NCBI RefSeq assembly: GCF_013141715.1
Contig: NZ_WHOA01000241.1
Span: 1-64,000, forward strand
DNA length: 64,000 nt
Direction: 5' to 3'
From: Paenibacillus phytorum
GTDB lineage: Bacteria; Bacillota; Bacilli; Paenibacillales; NBRC-103111
The notes under the pieces are model-generated. The model was given only the letters and a program-made list of their open reading frames with translations, was not told the DNA's origin and did not search any database. The position numbers and the translations under genes were made by a program. Positions 41,870 through 50,150 of this stretch are shown piece by piece (the stretch's first letter is position 1; every line of letters starts with the position of its first letter).

Positions 41870-43780
41870 TTAGTAGGCATACTTTTTCGTAATGAGATGC
41901 ATTTGACGAGATAAGCTTTGCGGAAAGTAAGAAACCTGATTTGAGCTCTGCTCGGCCATTTTGACAGCTTTCACGACATCTATTAATCCGAAGCCGAAAT
42001 ATTTGTCTTTACCTTTTGTACCAAGGTCTTGTGCCGTTTGTCTGATGATTTCGTAAACCTCGGTGTTTTTCAAACTAGGATTCGTAGAACGAACCAAGGC
42101 TGCCAAAGCAGTGACATGAGGGCTAGCCATTGATGTACCCGATAACGCGGCATATTGGTTGTTAGGATACGTACTTGCGATACTGACACCAGGAGCCGTC
42201 ACGGCAATATAGTCGCCATAATTCGAAAAGGGTGCCTTGTTATTTTGAGAATCACTCGCGGCTACAGCTAACACCTCCGGATAAGCGGCTGGATATCCAG
42301 GTCTTTCTGTATTGTCATTACCGCTCGCCGCGATGAGTGCCACATCTTTATTGTAGGCATATCGGATAGCATCGTGCAGAAAGCTCGAATCCGCGTAATT
42401 ACCAAGGCTGAGATTCATAACTTTAGCGCCATGATCGGCAGCCCATATGATACCTTGAGCGACAGAATAGGTACTACCTGCCCCTGTTTGGTCTAAAACT
42501 TTGACCGGTAATACTTTGTTATACCATGTCATACCTGCAACACCCAGATTGTTGTTAACTAGTGCAGAAATAACACCGGTGACATGTGTACCATGTCCAA
42601 CATCATCCTGCGGGTTGTCATTATCACTAATAACATTATAGCCAGGTAAAAGTTTATTACTCAGATCAGGATGCTTCAAGTCAACTCCTGTGTCGACAAC
42701 AGCGACAATCACATCTTTTGATCCGCGCGTTAATTGCCAGCCCTGAACGGTCTCGATTAGGGGCAGATTCCATTGATACTTACTGTATAAATTATCATTT
42801 GGCATAAAATTAGTGGTTATATCTGTTGAGGTCGAAGTTCCCGTATCTGTTGAACTGGAATCATCTTTATTCGCAGCTTCTTCTTGATCGTCATAATAAT
42901 CATTGGTTAAGTAGAGGAAATGAGGCTCCACATAGACGACATCCCATTTTTTGAAATAAGCCATTAATGCTTTGGCTTCCATGCCCTGCGTGCGAAATAC
43001 ATACGTATAACCAAGCTTTTGGGCTGAAATGGCTTTTATTTCGTTTTTAATTTGTGTCAGCTGAGCATCTGTAGGATCATGCTTAAAGCGGACCACAACT
43101 TCATTTTGATGATAGTGGCTTGTTCCTTGATTATCCTCTGGATGATCGACGACTTTATCTTGTAGAGTGTCCGTATCCACTGACTCAACTTTCCAACGAT
43201 TTTCGCTAGGATAAGGCTCTAGACGCAAGTTTTTTGATTGGTGATCGGTTACTTGATAAAGCACATCCTGATGAATAACACCTACAACCGAGCTATCTCT
43301 ATTAGTAGCAGGAGTACCCTGAACGAAATAAACTTGCTGTGCCGCGCCAAATTTAGGTGATTGATAATGTTTACCTTCATCAACGGCTGCTTTAGCTTCT
43401 TTCAAATAAGAGGTGGCCTGTTCTTTGTAAGAACTTGGCACTTCACCTACTGTAATCCCTTTTTCCAGTGGTTGACTTTGTTTCGACCAAATAAGCACAT
43501 CCATTTTTTCATGTTCTGTTTTCATTTCGCTAAGTACTTTTAACACGGGCTCTCCGTTTTCAATCTGACTAAGCATTCGCGAGTAATCGATGGAACATTG
43601 GCTTCTACATAGATCATCAGTCAGTTTCACGTCCTGTTCCAACAGAGCTAACTTGGATTTTGTTTCATACGTGGTACTGTACACTTCGGGTCCAGGTTGG
43701 TTCTCGTTATTTGAATGGTGTGGGAAAAGGATAATGCCTAGACCAAGAACTAAAGACATAGATGATAGATAACGCCACAT
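41870..43780 (-). CDS. Secreted subtilisin-like serine protease (S8)
   Basis: The 636-residue preproprotease begins with a signal peptide or anchor (MWRYLSSMSLVLGLGIILFP). A region of unknown type (about 30-215) follows, with a close cysteine pair (CRSQC), then an I9-like propeptide (about 225-300; EVVVRFKHDPTDAQLTQIK to VVYVEPHFLYL). The catalytic domain has Asp in VAVVDTGVDLKHPDL, His in GHGTHVTGVI and Ser in SGTSMASPHV. All three residues are intact, so it should be active outside the cell. It stands alone on the minus strand, with a bidirectional terminator behind it. No regulator is adjacent. Confidence 0.92.
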   Translation of the reverse strand: MWRYLSSMSLVLGLGIILFPHHSNNENQPGPEVYSTTYETKSKLALLEQDVKLTDDLCRSQCSIDYSRMLSQIENGEPVLKVLSEMKTEHEKMDVLIWSKQSQPLEKGITVGEVPSSYKEQATSYLKEAKAAVDEGKHYQSPKFGAAQQVYFVQGTPATNRDSSVVGVIHQDVLYQVTDHQSKNLRLEPYPSENRWKVESVDTDTLQDKVVDHPEDNQGTSHYHQNEVVVRFKHDPTDAQLTQIKNEIKAISAQKLGYTYVFRTQGMEAKALMAYFKKWDVVYVEPHFLYLTNDYYDDQEEAANKDDSSSTDTGTSTSTDITTNFMPNDNLYSKYQWNLPLIETVQGWQLTRGSKDVIVAVVDTGVDLKHPDLSNKLLPGYNVISDNDNPQDDVGHGTHVTGVISALVNNNLGVAGMTWYNKVLPVKVLDQTGAGSTYSVAQGIIWAADHGAKVMNLSLGNYADSSFLHDAIRYAYNKDVALIAASGNDNTERPGYPAAYPEVLAVAASDSQNNKAPFSNYGDYIAVTAPGVSIASTYPNNQYAALSGTSMASPHVTALAALVRSTNPSLKNTEVYEIIRQTAQDLGTKGKDKYFGFGLIDVVKAVKMAEQSSNQVSYFPQSLSRQMHLITKKYAY

Positions 43781-43954
43781 GCTCAGGCCCTCCTTTTTAA
43801 CTAACTTATTTTCTGGTGACGAAACGATATTTACCTTTGACTAGGGTGAGGAGTGGAGGATTGTTTTATACATGGAAACTGGAGTTTTACATATACCACT
43901 TCGGGTTAATTTATGGTAGGATAGGAATAGCGCAATTATAGGAGGTCTTCATAA

Positions 43955-44455
43955 ATGGCTGTATTTAATGTGAAAAATATTTGTGATTCAACGCGTACGA
44001 AGTTAAAAGAAACTACTGCCAAAATGGAACTGTTTCTGAATCAAAATTCGCTCGCACAGTTAAATGTGGAGAATGATCCTGCTATGGATGAGTTTTACCG
44101 CGGTTATTTGCAGGATACTCGCCATCTACTCGTATTTTGTGAAGTGGCTTATGAGAAATTGGGCGTTAGCTTGAGACGTCCTACTTTTAATGTGGATTTT
44201 TCGGAAAAAGTACTGTATGAGGTTTATCATACATGCGTCAATACATTTTTCTACCCTAAAAATGAATGCTATTCCGAAGATGGTCGTTACGCTTATACAG
44301 GACAAGATGCTATTCGTTTCCGCAAAAAGCCTTCACGCGAAGTGCGTGATTTGACGATTGAGCTGTCCAAAGTATTCGAAGAACTTCGTGAAGATCTGTC
44401 TTACTATGAAACAGACTACATCACTCAACGTCGTATGCAAGGCGAAAAGGTATAA
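43955..44455 (+). CDS. DUF3907/YpuI-like protein
   Basis: The 166-residue soluble, mostly helical protein resembles the DUF3907 family (B. subtilis YpuI). A conserved-looking middle is rich in aromatic residues (YEVYHTCVNTFFYPKNECYSEDGRY). It has no signal peptide, membrane helix or catalytic motif that I recognise. AGGAGG lies about 9 bases before ATG 43955. A terminator follows, so it is its own unit. The family call is from memory of the sequence pattern. Confidence 0.65.
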   Translation: MAVFNVKNICDSTRTKLKETTAKMELFLNQNSLAQLNVENDPAMDEFYRGYLQDTRHLLVFCEVAYEKLGVSLRRPTFNVDFSEKVLYEVYHTCVNTFFYPKNECYSEDGRYAYTGQDAIRFRKKPSREVRDLTIELSKVFEELREDLSYYETDYITQRRMQGEKV

Positions 44456-44484
44456 TTTTAATCGAATTGGCAAAATACAAGAAG

Positions 44485-44512
44485 GGATGCGACTAAAAGC
44501 GCATCCTTTTTC
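44485..44512 (+). terminator. Terminator after the DUF3907-like gene
   Basis: GGATGCG (44485-44491) pairs with CGCATCC (44500-44506), followed by TTTTTCTTTT. The GH15 gene begins 28 bases after the hairpin's right arm. Confidence 0.8.
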
Positions 44513-44533
44513 TTTTAAAAGGAGACTTGGTGC

Positions 44534-45628
44534 ATGGAGCGTGAGCAATTAATCAACAGCAGTATCTCGATAATTAAGCTGAACCAGCATCCTAGCGGGG
44601 GTTACGTAGCTTCACCGTTATTTCCACCTTACTCTTACAGTTGGCTCAGAGATGGAACTTTTATCGCGAATGCGATGGATCGCTCGATGGAAACCGAAAG
44701 TGCTGAGCTTTTCTATCGTTGGGTACATCACGTTTTGAAGGACAAGCGTCCGCGTGTGGATGCGTTAATTCGTAAACAGGAAGCCAAAGAATGGATAGAC
44801 CGCTCTGAATTTTTTGGGACACGTTATCATTTAGATGGTCGTGATGATTTATCTGAGTGGGGACATTTTCAACTGGATGGTTACGGAGCGTGGCTTTGGG
44901 GTCTTACGGAGCATATCCGTATAACGGGTCATTCCGAACTATTGAATGAATTGCGGGAGAGTATTGAGATTTCAGTTGATTATTTGATGACGTTCTGGCA
45001 TTTTCCGAATTTTGATTGTTGGGAAGAATTTCCTGATTATGTTCACCCGGCAACATTAGCTTGTGTTTATGGCGGTTTAAAGGCGCTTGGTGAACTAGAG
45101 AATCGTGCTCCATTACTGGAGAAAGCGGCGTTAATTAAAAAGTTTATCATGGATCACACAGTCTATGAGGGGCGTTTCGTTAAATCCATTCATTGCTTGG
45201 GAGAAGTATGGCAGCCTGCTTTGAATGGTGTGGATGCAAGTTTGTTGTGGCTTGCTGTCCCGTTCGGCGTCTGTGAGGTTAATGATCCTATTATGTTGAA
45301 GACGGTACAAGCGATTGAAGCCGATCTAAAGCATGGAGGCATCCAAAGATATGACGAAGATCGCTACTATGGGGGCGGAGAATGGCTGCTACTAACCGCA
45401 TGGTATGGATGGTACCAGGCAGAGCTTGGTAATCGTGAAGAGGCTCAGCGATGCTTAGAGTGGGTCATGAGTAAAGCCGATAAGCTGGGTCGATTGCCGG
45501 AACAAGTGGCTGAAAGTCTTAGAGATCCCTCATCTCACCCGGAATGGATTGCCAAATGGGGAGAACCAGCGCTGCCACTGCTTTGGTCTCAAGCGATGTT
45601 CTTGGTGCTTTCTGACAGCTTAAAATAA
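44534..45628 (+). CDS. Short GH15-type glucoamylase-like glycosidase
   Basis: The 364-residue protein is an alpha/alpha-barrel of glycoside hydrolase family 15. It has the substrate-site motif SYSWLRDGTFIANAM, the putative acid in FDCWEEF and the putative base in GRLPEQV. It has no signal peptide and lacks the N-terminal beta-sandwich of full-length bacterial glucoamylases (about 650 residues), so it consists of the catalytic barrel alone. It probably works in the cytoplasm on maltooligosaccharides or a related alpha-glucoside. AAAAGGAG precedes ATG 44534. It is the closest relative in the window of the N-terminal domain of CtsX. Confidence 0.85.
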   Translation: MEREQLINSSISIIKLNQHPSGGYVASPLFPPYSYSWLRDGTFIANAMDRSMETESAELFYRWVHHVLKDKRPRVDALIRKQEAKEWIDRSEFFGTRYHLDGRDDLSEWGHFQLDGYGAWLWGLTEHIRITGHSELLNELRESIEISVDYLMTFWHFPNFDCWEEFPDYVHPATLACVYGGLKALGELENRAPLLEKAALIKKFIMDHTVYEGRFVKSIHCLGEVWQPALNGVDASLLWLAVPFGVCEVNDPIMLKTVQAIEADLKHGGIQRYDEDRYYGGGEWLLLTAWYGWYQAELGNREEAQRCLEWVMSKADKLGRLPEQVAESLRDPSSHPEWIAKWGEPALPLLWSQAMFLVLSDSLK

Positions 45629-45675
45629 GCATAGTTCACCCTAACAGCGGGCAAATTGTTAAAGGGGTGATGATT

Positions 45676-45891
45676 ATGCCGGATGTAAAATGTGCAGTTG
45701 CCAATTGCGAATACTGGGCGCAAGGCAACAACTGTAGTGCAGGAACGATTATGATTGAAGTCGATCAGCACGCTGCCGCCAATTACAATGAAGAGTTTGC
45801 AGGGGAATCATTTGATACGGATCATCAAGATGCAGCAAACAAAGTAGCTAATACTTGCTGCCACACTTTCAAAGCTAAGAAAAATCATTAA
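45676..45891 (+). CDS. DUF1540 cysteine-rich small protein
   Basis: The 71-residue protein carries the DUF1540 cysteine pattern (DVKCAVANCEYWAQGNNCSAGTI read in parts, then CCHTF at the end), probably a metal-binding or disulfide-rich small domain. Function is unknown. AAAGGGG ends 8 bases before ATG 45676, which I prefer to the GTG and ATG just upstream. The next gene follows after 21 bases and may be cotranscribed. Confidence 0.8.
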   Translation: MPDVKCAVANCEYWAQGNNCSAGTIMIEVDQHAAANYNEEFAGESFDTDHQDAANKVANTCCHTFKAKKNH

Positions 45892-45912
45892 GGTGCGTAA
45901 CATGGAGGCAGC

Positions 45913-46344
45913 ATGAATAAAGACGATGTCCCTCTGGATCATGCCACCAAGGAGCGATTCCAAAAGGATCAGCTCCGCGTTGAAAGCGGATTGAACCATA
46001 AGGAAGAATACGCAGCCGAAATTACAGCACCTATCCGAAGAATCAACTATGCCGAACAGTATAAAGCCAATAAGCCAGAGAGGCTTGAAACCCACTCCGA
46101 TGTGTCTGATGAAGAAGTTGCGGAATTGGTAGAGGCTGTCACACGTAACAAAGCAGTAGGCTATGTCGCTTTGTTCGTTGCCTTGGCTTCTCTTTTTGTA
46201 TGGCCTGTGTTGTTAGGTGTTTCGGGTATTGTGCTTGGTGTTATTGCGTTTCTTATGGGGAATAAAAGACTGGGGTCTTGGTCAATCGCGCTTGGTTTTA
46301 TTGCCGTCGCCGCCTATTTTTTGTTAGTACCCTTTTATGCATGA
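45913..46344 (+). CDS. Small membrane protein with DUF4190-like C terminus
   Basis: The 143-residue protein has a charged N-terminal half (about 1-75) and two or three hydrophobic helices (AVGYVALFVALASLFVWPV, then SGIVLGVIAFLMG and SIALGFIAVAAYFLL) in the pattern of DUF4190-type proteins. Function is unknown. ATG 45913 follows GGAGGC. It probably shares a transcript with the DUF1540 gene and ends at the terminator at 46354. Confidence 0.7.
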   Translation: MNKDDVPLDHATKERFQKDQLRVESGLNHKEEYAAEITAPIRRINYAEQYKANKPERLETHSDVSDEEVAELVEAVTRNKAVGYVALFVALASLFVWPVLLGVSGIVLGVIAFLMGNKRLGSWSIALGFIAVAAYFLLVPFYA

Positions 46345-46353
46345 CCGATTACA

Positions 46354-46380
46354 AACAAGCCGAGCGATCGGCTTGTTTTT
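46354..46380 (+). terminator. Terminator after the DUF4190-like gene
   Basis: AACAAGCCGA (46354-46363) pairs perfectly with TCGGCTTGTT (46368-46377) around GCGA, followed by TTT and a further T-rich stretch. Confidence 0.88.
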
Positions 46381-46516
46381 GTTTTTTCTGAAAAAAATCG
46401 CTTAAATTCGCGTTTCAAAGGGATAAATAGGGGGTAGAGACTCATTAAGGCATCGTTTTAATGCGTATACTCCCATTTGCTCGTACTATTTGGCTTCAGG
46501 AGTCATATTCGCACCT

Positions 46517-46544
46517 TTGAATGATTACAGTATTATTATATAAT
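46517..46544 (+). promoter_or_regulatory. Probable sigma-A promoter of the CNNM/CorC gene
   Basis: TTGAAT (46517-46522), 16 bases and a perfect TATAAT (46539-46544) leave a leader of about 90 bases before the TTG start at 46640. I looked in this 295-base gap for a magnesium or manganese riboswitch and could not recognise one. Confidence 0.6.
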
Positions 46545-46639
46545 GAAAAGTGATAAATCAAATTCAAATCGAAAATTAAGGGAGGTGTACCTATTCTCCT
46601 TGGTGCGGTAATCGTGCTTGATAGGGGATAGGTAAGGTA

Positions 46640-47974
46640 TTGGAAGATCCTTTGCCCGGAACGTTAATCAGTTTTCTGTTAATGTTTGGACTGGTCATAT
46701 TAAATGGTTTTTTTGTCGCAGCTGAATTCGCGATGGTCAAGGTAAGAGGTAGTCGCATTGATTCGCTTGTTGGAGAAGGCCGCCGCAATGCGAAATTTGC
46801 ACAAGGAATCATGAATAATCTCGACGCCTACTTAGGTGCTTGTCAGCTCGGGATTACACTTACTTCGTTGGGACTTGGTTATGTCGGGGAACCGACGTTC
46901 GCCAAAATTCTGGAACCGTTATTCGCTCCTCTGAATTTGCCAGATTCGGTGTTCCATACGATTACCTTCATTATTGCTTTCTCCTTAATGACCACATTGC
47001 ATATTACATTAGGCGAACAGTTCCCTAAGACGTATGCGATTCGTAAAGCTGAACAAATAACTCTGCTATCTGCAGGGCCCATGGTATTTTTCTACAAAGT
47101 GATGTATCCGTTTATTTGGTTATTGAATGGTATATCGAACTGGATGTTACGACGTGCGGGAATCGAGCCTGCAACTGAACATGAATCAGCGCATACGGAG
47201 GATGAAATTCGTGTCCTTATGAAAGAAAGTCACAAAAATGGACTTATAGATAATACAGAGCTCACGCTTGTTGATAATATATTTGGATTTGCAGAGACGA
47301 CTGCCAGGGAAATAATGATCCCAAGAACAGAAATGGAATGTTTGTATGCCGGACTTTCCTATTCTGAGAATCTTGCGATTGCCATTAAAGAAATGCGTAC
47401 GCGCTACCCGGTATGTGATCCGGACAAAGACAATATTATTGGCTTCGTCCACATCAAGGATTTACTCAAGCCGGATGCGAACCTGAAAGGGATCAAGAAA
47501 ATTATCCGACCGATAACGACGGTTCCAGATTCGATTCTTATCAGTGATTTGTTAAAAATGATGCAAAAAAGAAAAAGCCAGATGGCACTGCTCATTGATG
47601 AGTATGGTGGAACATCAGGTCTTGTGACACTGGAAGACATTATGGAAGAAATTGTTGGAGAAATTCAAGATGAGTTCGATGAAGAGCGTCCTACAATCGA
47701 AATCAAGGATGAAAACACCTATTCCATTGATGGATTACTGCTAATTGATGAAGTGAATGAGTATTTTGGACTTGAAATTGAGTCGGATGATTATGATACA
47801 ATCGGCGGATGGATTTACTCAAAAACTGAGATACCGCCAAGCAAGAATCAGCAAGTAAGTTACAACGATGAGTTTTTATTTATTGTTGAAGAGACGGATC
47901 ATCTACGGATTTCTCGTGTCATGGTACGAAAATTGTCGGATGAGAGTGAGTTCCTGCAGCAAAACATTTCTTGA
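46640..47974 (+). CDS. CNNM/CorC-HlyC family transporter with CBS pair
   Basis: The 444-residue protein has an N-terminal CNNM/DUF21 membrane domain (about 1-190; FVAAEFAMVKVRGSRIDSLV, then GACQLGITLTSLGLGYVGEP). Two CBS motifs (about 210-330; IMIPRTEM, then LLIDEYGGTSGLVTLEDIMEEIVGEI) and a C-terminal CorC_HlyC domain (about 350-435) follow. Relatives are linked to magnesium or other divalent cation efflux and were once named hemolysin C-like. The start is TTG 46640, with GGTAAGG ahead. A terminator follows the stop. Confidence 0.9.
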   Translation: MEDPLPGTLISFLLMFGLVILNGFFVAAEFAMVKVRGSRIDSLVGEGRRNAKFAQGIMNNLDAYLGACQLGITLTSLGLGYVGEPTFAKILEPLFAPLNLPDSVFHTITFIIAFSLMTTLHITLGEQFPKTYAIRKAEQITLLSAGPMVFFYKVMYPFIWLLNGISNWMLRRAGIEPATEHESAHTEDEIRVLMKESHKNGLIDNTELTLVDNIFGFAETTAREIMIPRTEMECLYAGLSYSENLAIAIKEMRTRYPVCDPDKDNIIGFVHIKDLLKPDANLKGIKKIIRPITTVPDSILISDLLKMMQKRKSQMALLIDEYGGTSGLVTLEDIMEEIVGEIQDEFDEERPTIEIKDENTYSIDGLLLIDEVNEYFGLEIESDDYDTIGGWIYSKTEIPPSKNQQVSYNDEFLFIVEETDHLRISRVMVRKLSDESEFLQQNIS

Positions 47975-47982
47975 GGTGGAAG

Positions 47983-48013
47983 AGAGACTATCAAATGACG
48001 GTCTCTTTTTTTG
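47983..48013 (+). terminator. Terminator after the CNNM/CorC gene
   Basis: AGAGAC (47983-47988) pairs with GTCTCT (48001-48006), followed by seven T. Confidence 0.8.
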
Positions 48014-48101
48014 TAATTCCTTATAAATTGGGGATGGTCGTCAGGGCACAAAACGTGTACAATGAAGACAACGATGAATGGATAGAAACGAGGTCTGACG
48101 G

Positions 48102-48809
48102 ATGAACAGCACGAACAGCATTGATCCTAGAGTAATGAAAGAATTGCTCCAGCTTCAGTTGATGGGTAAAATGAGTTTACTATCCGGTGAAACCGCGGCA
48201 TCCAGTATGGATGATTCAGGCGATTTTAGTGCATTGCTCGACACGATTATGGGACAATCTGGTGGAACTGGCGTTACAAGCCAAGACACTTTATCTTCCA
48301 TGTTAGGTAATACGACAAACAGTATGCCAAGTTCTTTAGGAGCTTTGAATAGAGCTTATACACCGCTACAATCAGTGAGCAAAGCATCCTCGGTTTCACA
48401 GTTTGACGGTTTAATCCAAGAGGCAAGTTATAAATACGGTGTGGATACCTCGCTAGTCAAGGCAGTTATTCAGCAAGAATCAGAGTTCAATCACCAGGCC
48501 GTATCGCCGGCAGGTGCCAAAGGTTTAATGCAGCTTATGGATGGGACAGGCAGCGGCTTCGGTGTGACGAACCCATTTGATCCTAAGCAAAATGTGGATG
48601 CGGGTACTCATTTCCTTAGCAACTTAATTAAAAAGTACAACGGAAATGAAGGAGTTGCTCTTGCGGCTTACAATGCCGGGCCTGGACGTGTTGACCGATT
48701 AGGCATTAAAACTGATCAGGATCTCGCAAACAAACTCCATTTACTGCCAAGGGAAACGCAAGGCTACATCTCTAAGGTGATGGGTCACAGGCAGAATTTT
48801 TCGTTATAA
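48102..48809 (+). CDS. Lytic transglycosylase, SLT domain
   Basis: The 235-residue protein has a Ser/Thr-rich N-terminal half (about 1-105). A Slt-type muramidase domain follows (about 110-230), with the catalytic glutamate in VIQQESEFNHQAVSPAGAKG, the GLMQLM block and AYNAGPGRV. It cleaves peptidoglycan glycan strands to anhydro-muropeptides. No classical signal peptide is visible, a pattern also seen in B. subtilis YjbJ (CwlQ), its likely counterpart. It may help remodel the wall during flagellar or spore assembly; that is inference. Transcription ends at the hairpin at 48818. Confidence 0.88.
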   Translation: MNSTNSIDPRVMKELLQLQLMGKMSLLSGETAASSMDDSGDFSALLDTIMGQSGGTGVTSQDTLSSMLGNTTNSMPSSLGALNRAYTPLQSVSKASSVSQFDGLIQEASYKYGVDTSLVKAVIQQESEFNHQAVSPAGAKGLMQLMDGTGSGFGVTNPFDPKQNVDAGTHFLSNLIKKYNGNEGVALAAYNAGPGRVDRLGIKTDQDLANKLHLLPRETQGYISKVMGHRQNFSL

Positions 48810-48817
48810 TCGTTAGC

Positions 48818-48862
48818 TAAAAAGCTGATTTTCGCATGTTTATGCGGAGGTCGGCTTTTTGT
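48818..48862 (+). terminator. Terminator after the transglycosylase gene
   Basis: AAAAAGC near 48820-48826 pairs with GCTTTTT near 48854-48860. An inner stem, CGCAT (48833-48837) with ATGCG (48842-48846), is held between them. Confidence 0.75.
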
Positions 48863-48971
48863 GTTACCAAGGGAATGCTTGAGTTATGCCCTGTTTTAGG
48901 CTTTAATGATGAAAGGAATTTAAATTGATTGTGCGCGGCAGCAAGAGCGTGAAAAAGGGGAATCAGCAAAA

Positions 48972-50150
48972 ATGCTTTATTTGGACTACGCGGCGACAAC
49001 GCCACTTTATGAAGAAGTCATTGATACGATAGCCGAAGTGATGAAGGAACATTATGGAAATCCATCTTCGATTCATCGATTAGGGATACAAGCGGAGAAG
49101 CTGCTAAACAGCTCCAAAGAGGTGATTGCAGGAGCATTAGGTGTGCTGCCTGCTGAAATTATATGTACGTCCGGCGGAACGGAAAGTAATAATTTGGCGA
49201 TTAAAGGTGCCGTTTACAGCTATCAAAACCGGGGTAAGCATCTCATTACTACGCAAATCGAACACTCCTCGGTGAAGGAAGTTTTTCTCGAACTGGAGCG
49301 TGAGGGTTTTCGAGTTACTTATTTACCTGTGAATAGCAAGGGGTGTGTTGAGCTAGAGACCCTTCAAGCAGCAATAACAGAAGATACCATCCTTGTCAGT
49401 GTGATGTATGTCAATAATGAAGTAGGTACGATTCAGCCTATCCAAGAAATCGGCCGATGGTTAGCTCAATATCCAAAGGTGTTATTTCATGTTGATGCCG
49501 TTCAAGGCATTGCAAAGCTTCCTTTTCACCCTAAAGAGTGGGGCGTTGACTTATGCAGTGCATCTGCTCATAAATTCAGAGGTCCTAAGGGAGTTGGGTT
49601 TCTGTACCGCAGAGAGGGTGTTCAGCTCAAGCCGCTGCTTCTAGGAGGCGGTCAAGAATATGGCATTCGCTCCGGTACGGAAAACGTCCCACTCATTGTA
49701 GGAATGGCCAAAGCGCTCCGACTTTCCGTAGACAACCTTACTGCCAAAACAGAGCATAAGTATCGGTTAAGACGTATGATTGTGGATTGTATCTCATCGA
49801 TCCCTGAGCTTACCCTAACAGGATCCGAACAGGAAGAGGAGATGGCTCCCCATATTGTTCACTTTGCCTTCGTTGGAATGAAGGCTGAGGTTGTCGTTCA
49901 TGCTCTCGAGCAGCGACAAATCTACATTTCTACGAAATCAGCCTGTGCTTCAGAGGAATCAGATCCAAGTACGGTGATGCTAGCTTTAGGCTGTAGTCGA
50001 GAGAGAGCTGTCAGCGGACTTAGAGTTAGCTTCTCTGACGAACATCAAGAAGAAGAGATAGCATTATTCGTCACCGCATTGCGGGAGGTCGTGAAGGAAC
50101 TTGCTCCCATGCTCAGCAAATCATCAGTCAGAAGGGGGAACCGAAGATGA
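48972..50150 (+). CDS. Cysteine desulfurase (NifS/NifZ type)
   Basis: The 392-residue PLP enzyme takes sulfur from cysteine. The N terminus (MLYLDYAATTPLYEEV), the PLP lysine (SASAHKFRGPKGVG) and the persulfide cysteine (STKSACASEES) are all visible. ATG 48972 follows GGGGAATCAGC. The gene overlaps thiI by four bases (ATGA), as the dedicated nifZ-thiI pair does in B. subtilis. The sulfur is therefore probably delivered to ThiI for 4-thiouridine in tRNA rather than to iron-sulfur assembly. Confidence 0.93.
   Translation: MLYLDYAATTPLYEEVIDTIAEVMKEHYGNPSSIHRLGIQAEKLLNSSKEVIAGALGVLPAEIICTSGGTESNNLAIKGAVYSYQNRGKHLITTQIEHSSVKEVFLELEREGFRVTYLPVNSKGCVELETLQAAITEDTILVSVMYVNNEVGTIQPIQEIGRWLAQYPKVLFHVDAVQGIAKLPFHPKEWGVDLCSASAHKFRGPKGVGFLYRREGVQLKPLLLGGGQEYGIRSGTENVPLIVGMAKALRLSVDNLTAKTEHKYRLRRMIVDCISSIPELTLTGSEQEEEMAPHIVHFAFVGMKAEVVVHALEQRQIYISTKSACASEESDPSTVMLALGCSRERAVSGLRVSFSDEHQEEEIALFVTALREVVKELAPMLSKSSVRRGNRR

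Noticed and set aside
46381..46639. Magnesium or manganese riboswitch before the CNNM/CorC gene
   Set aside because: I could not find M-box or yybP-ykoY core sequences or a terminator with an alternative fold. Only a promoter is supported.
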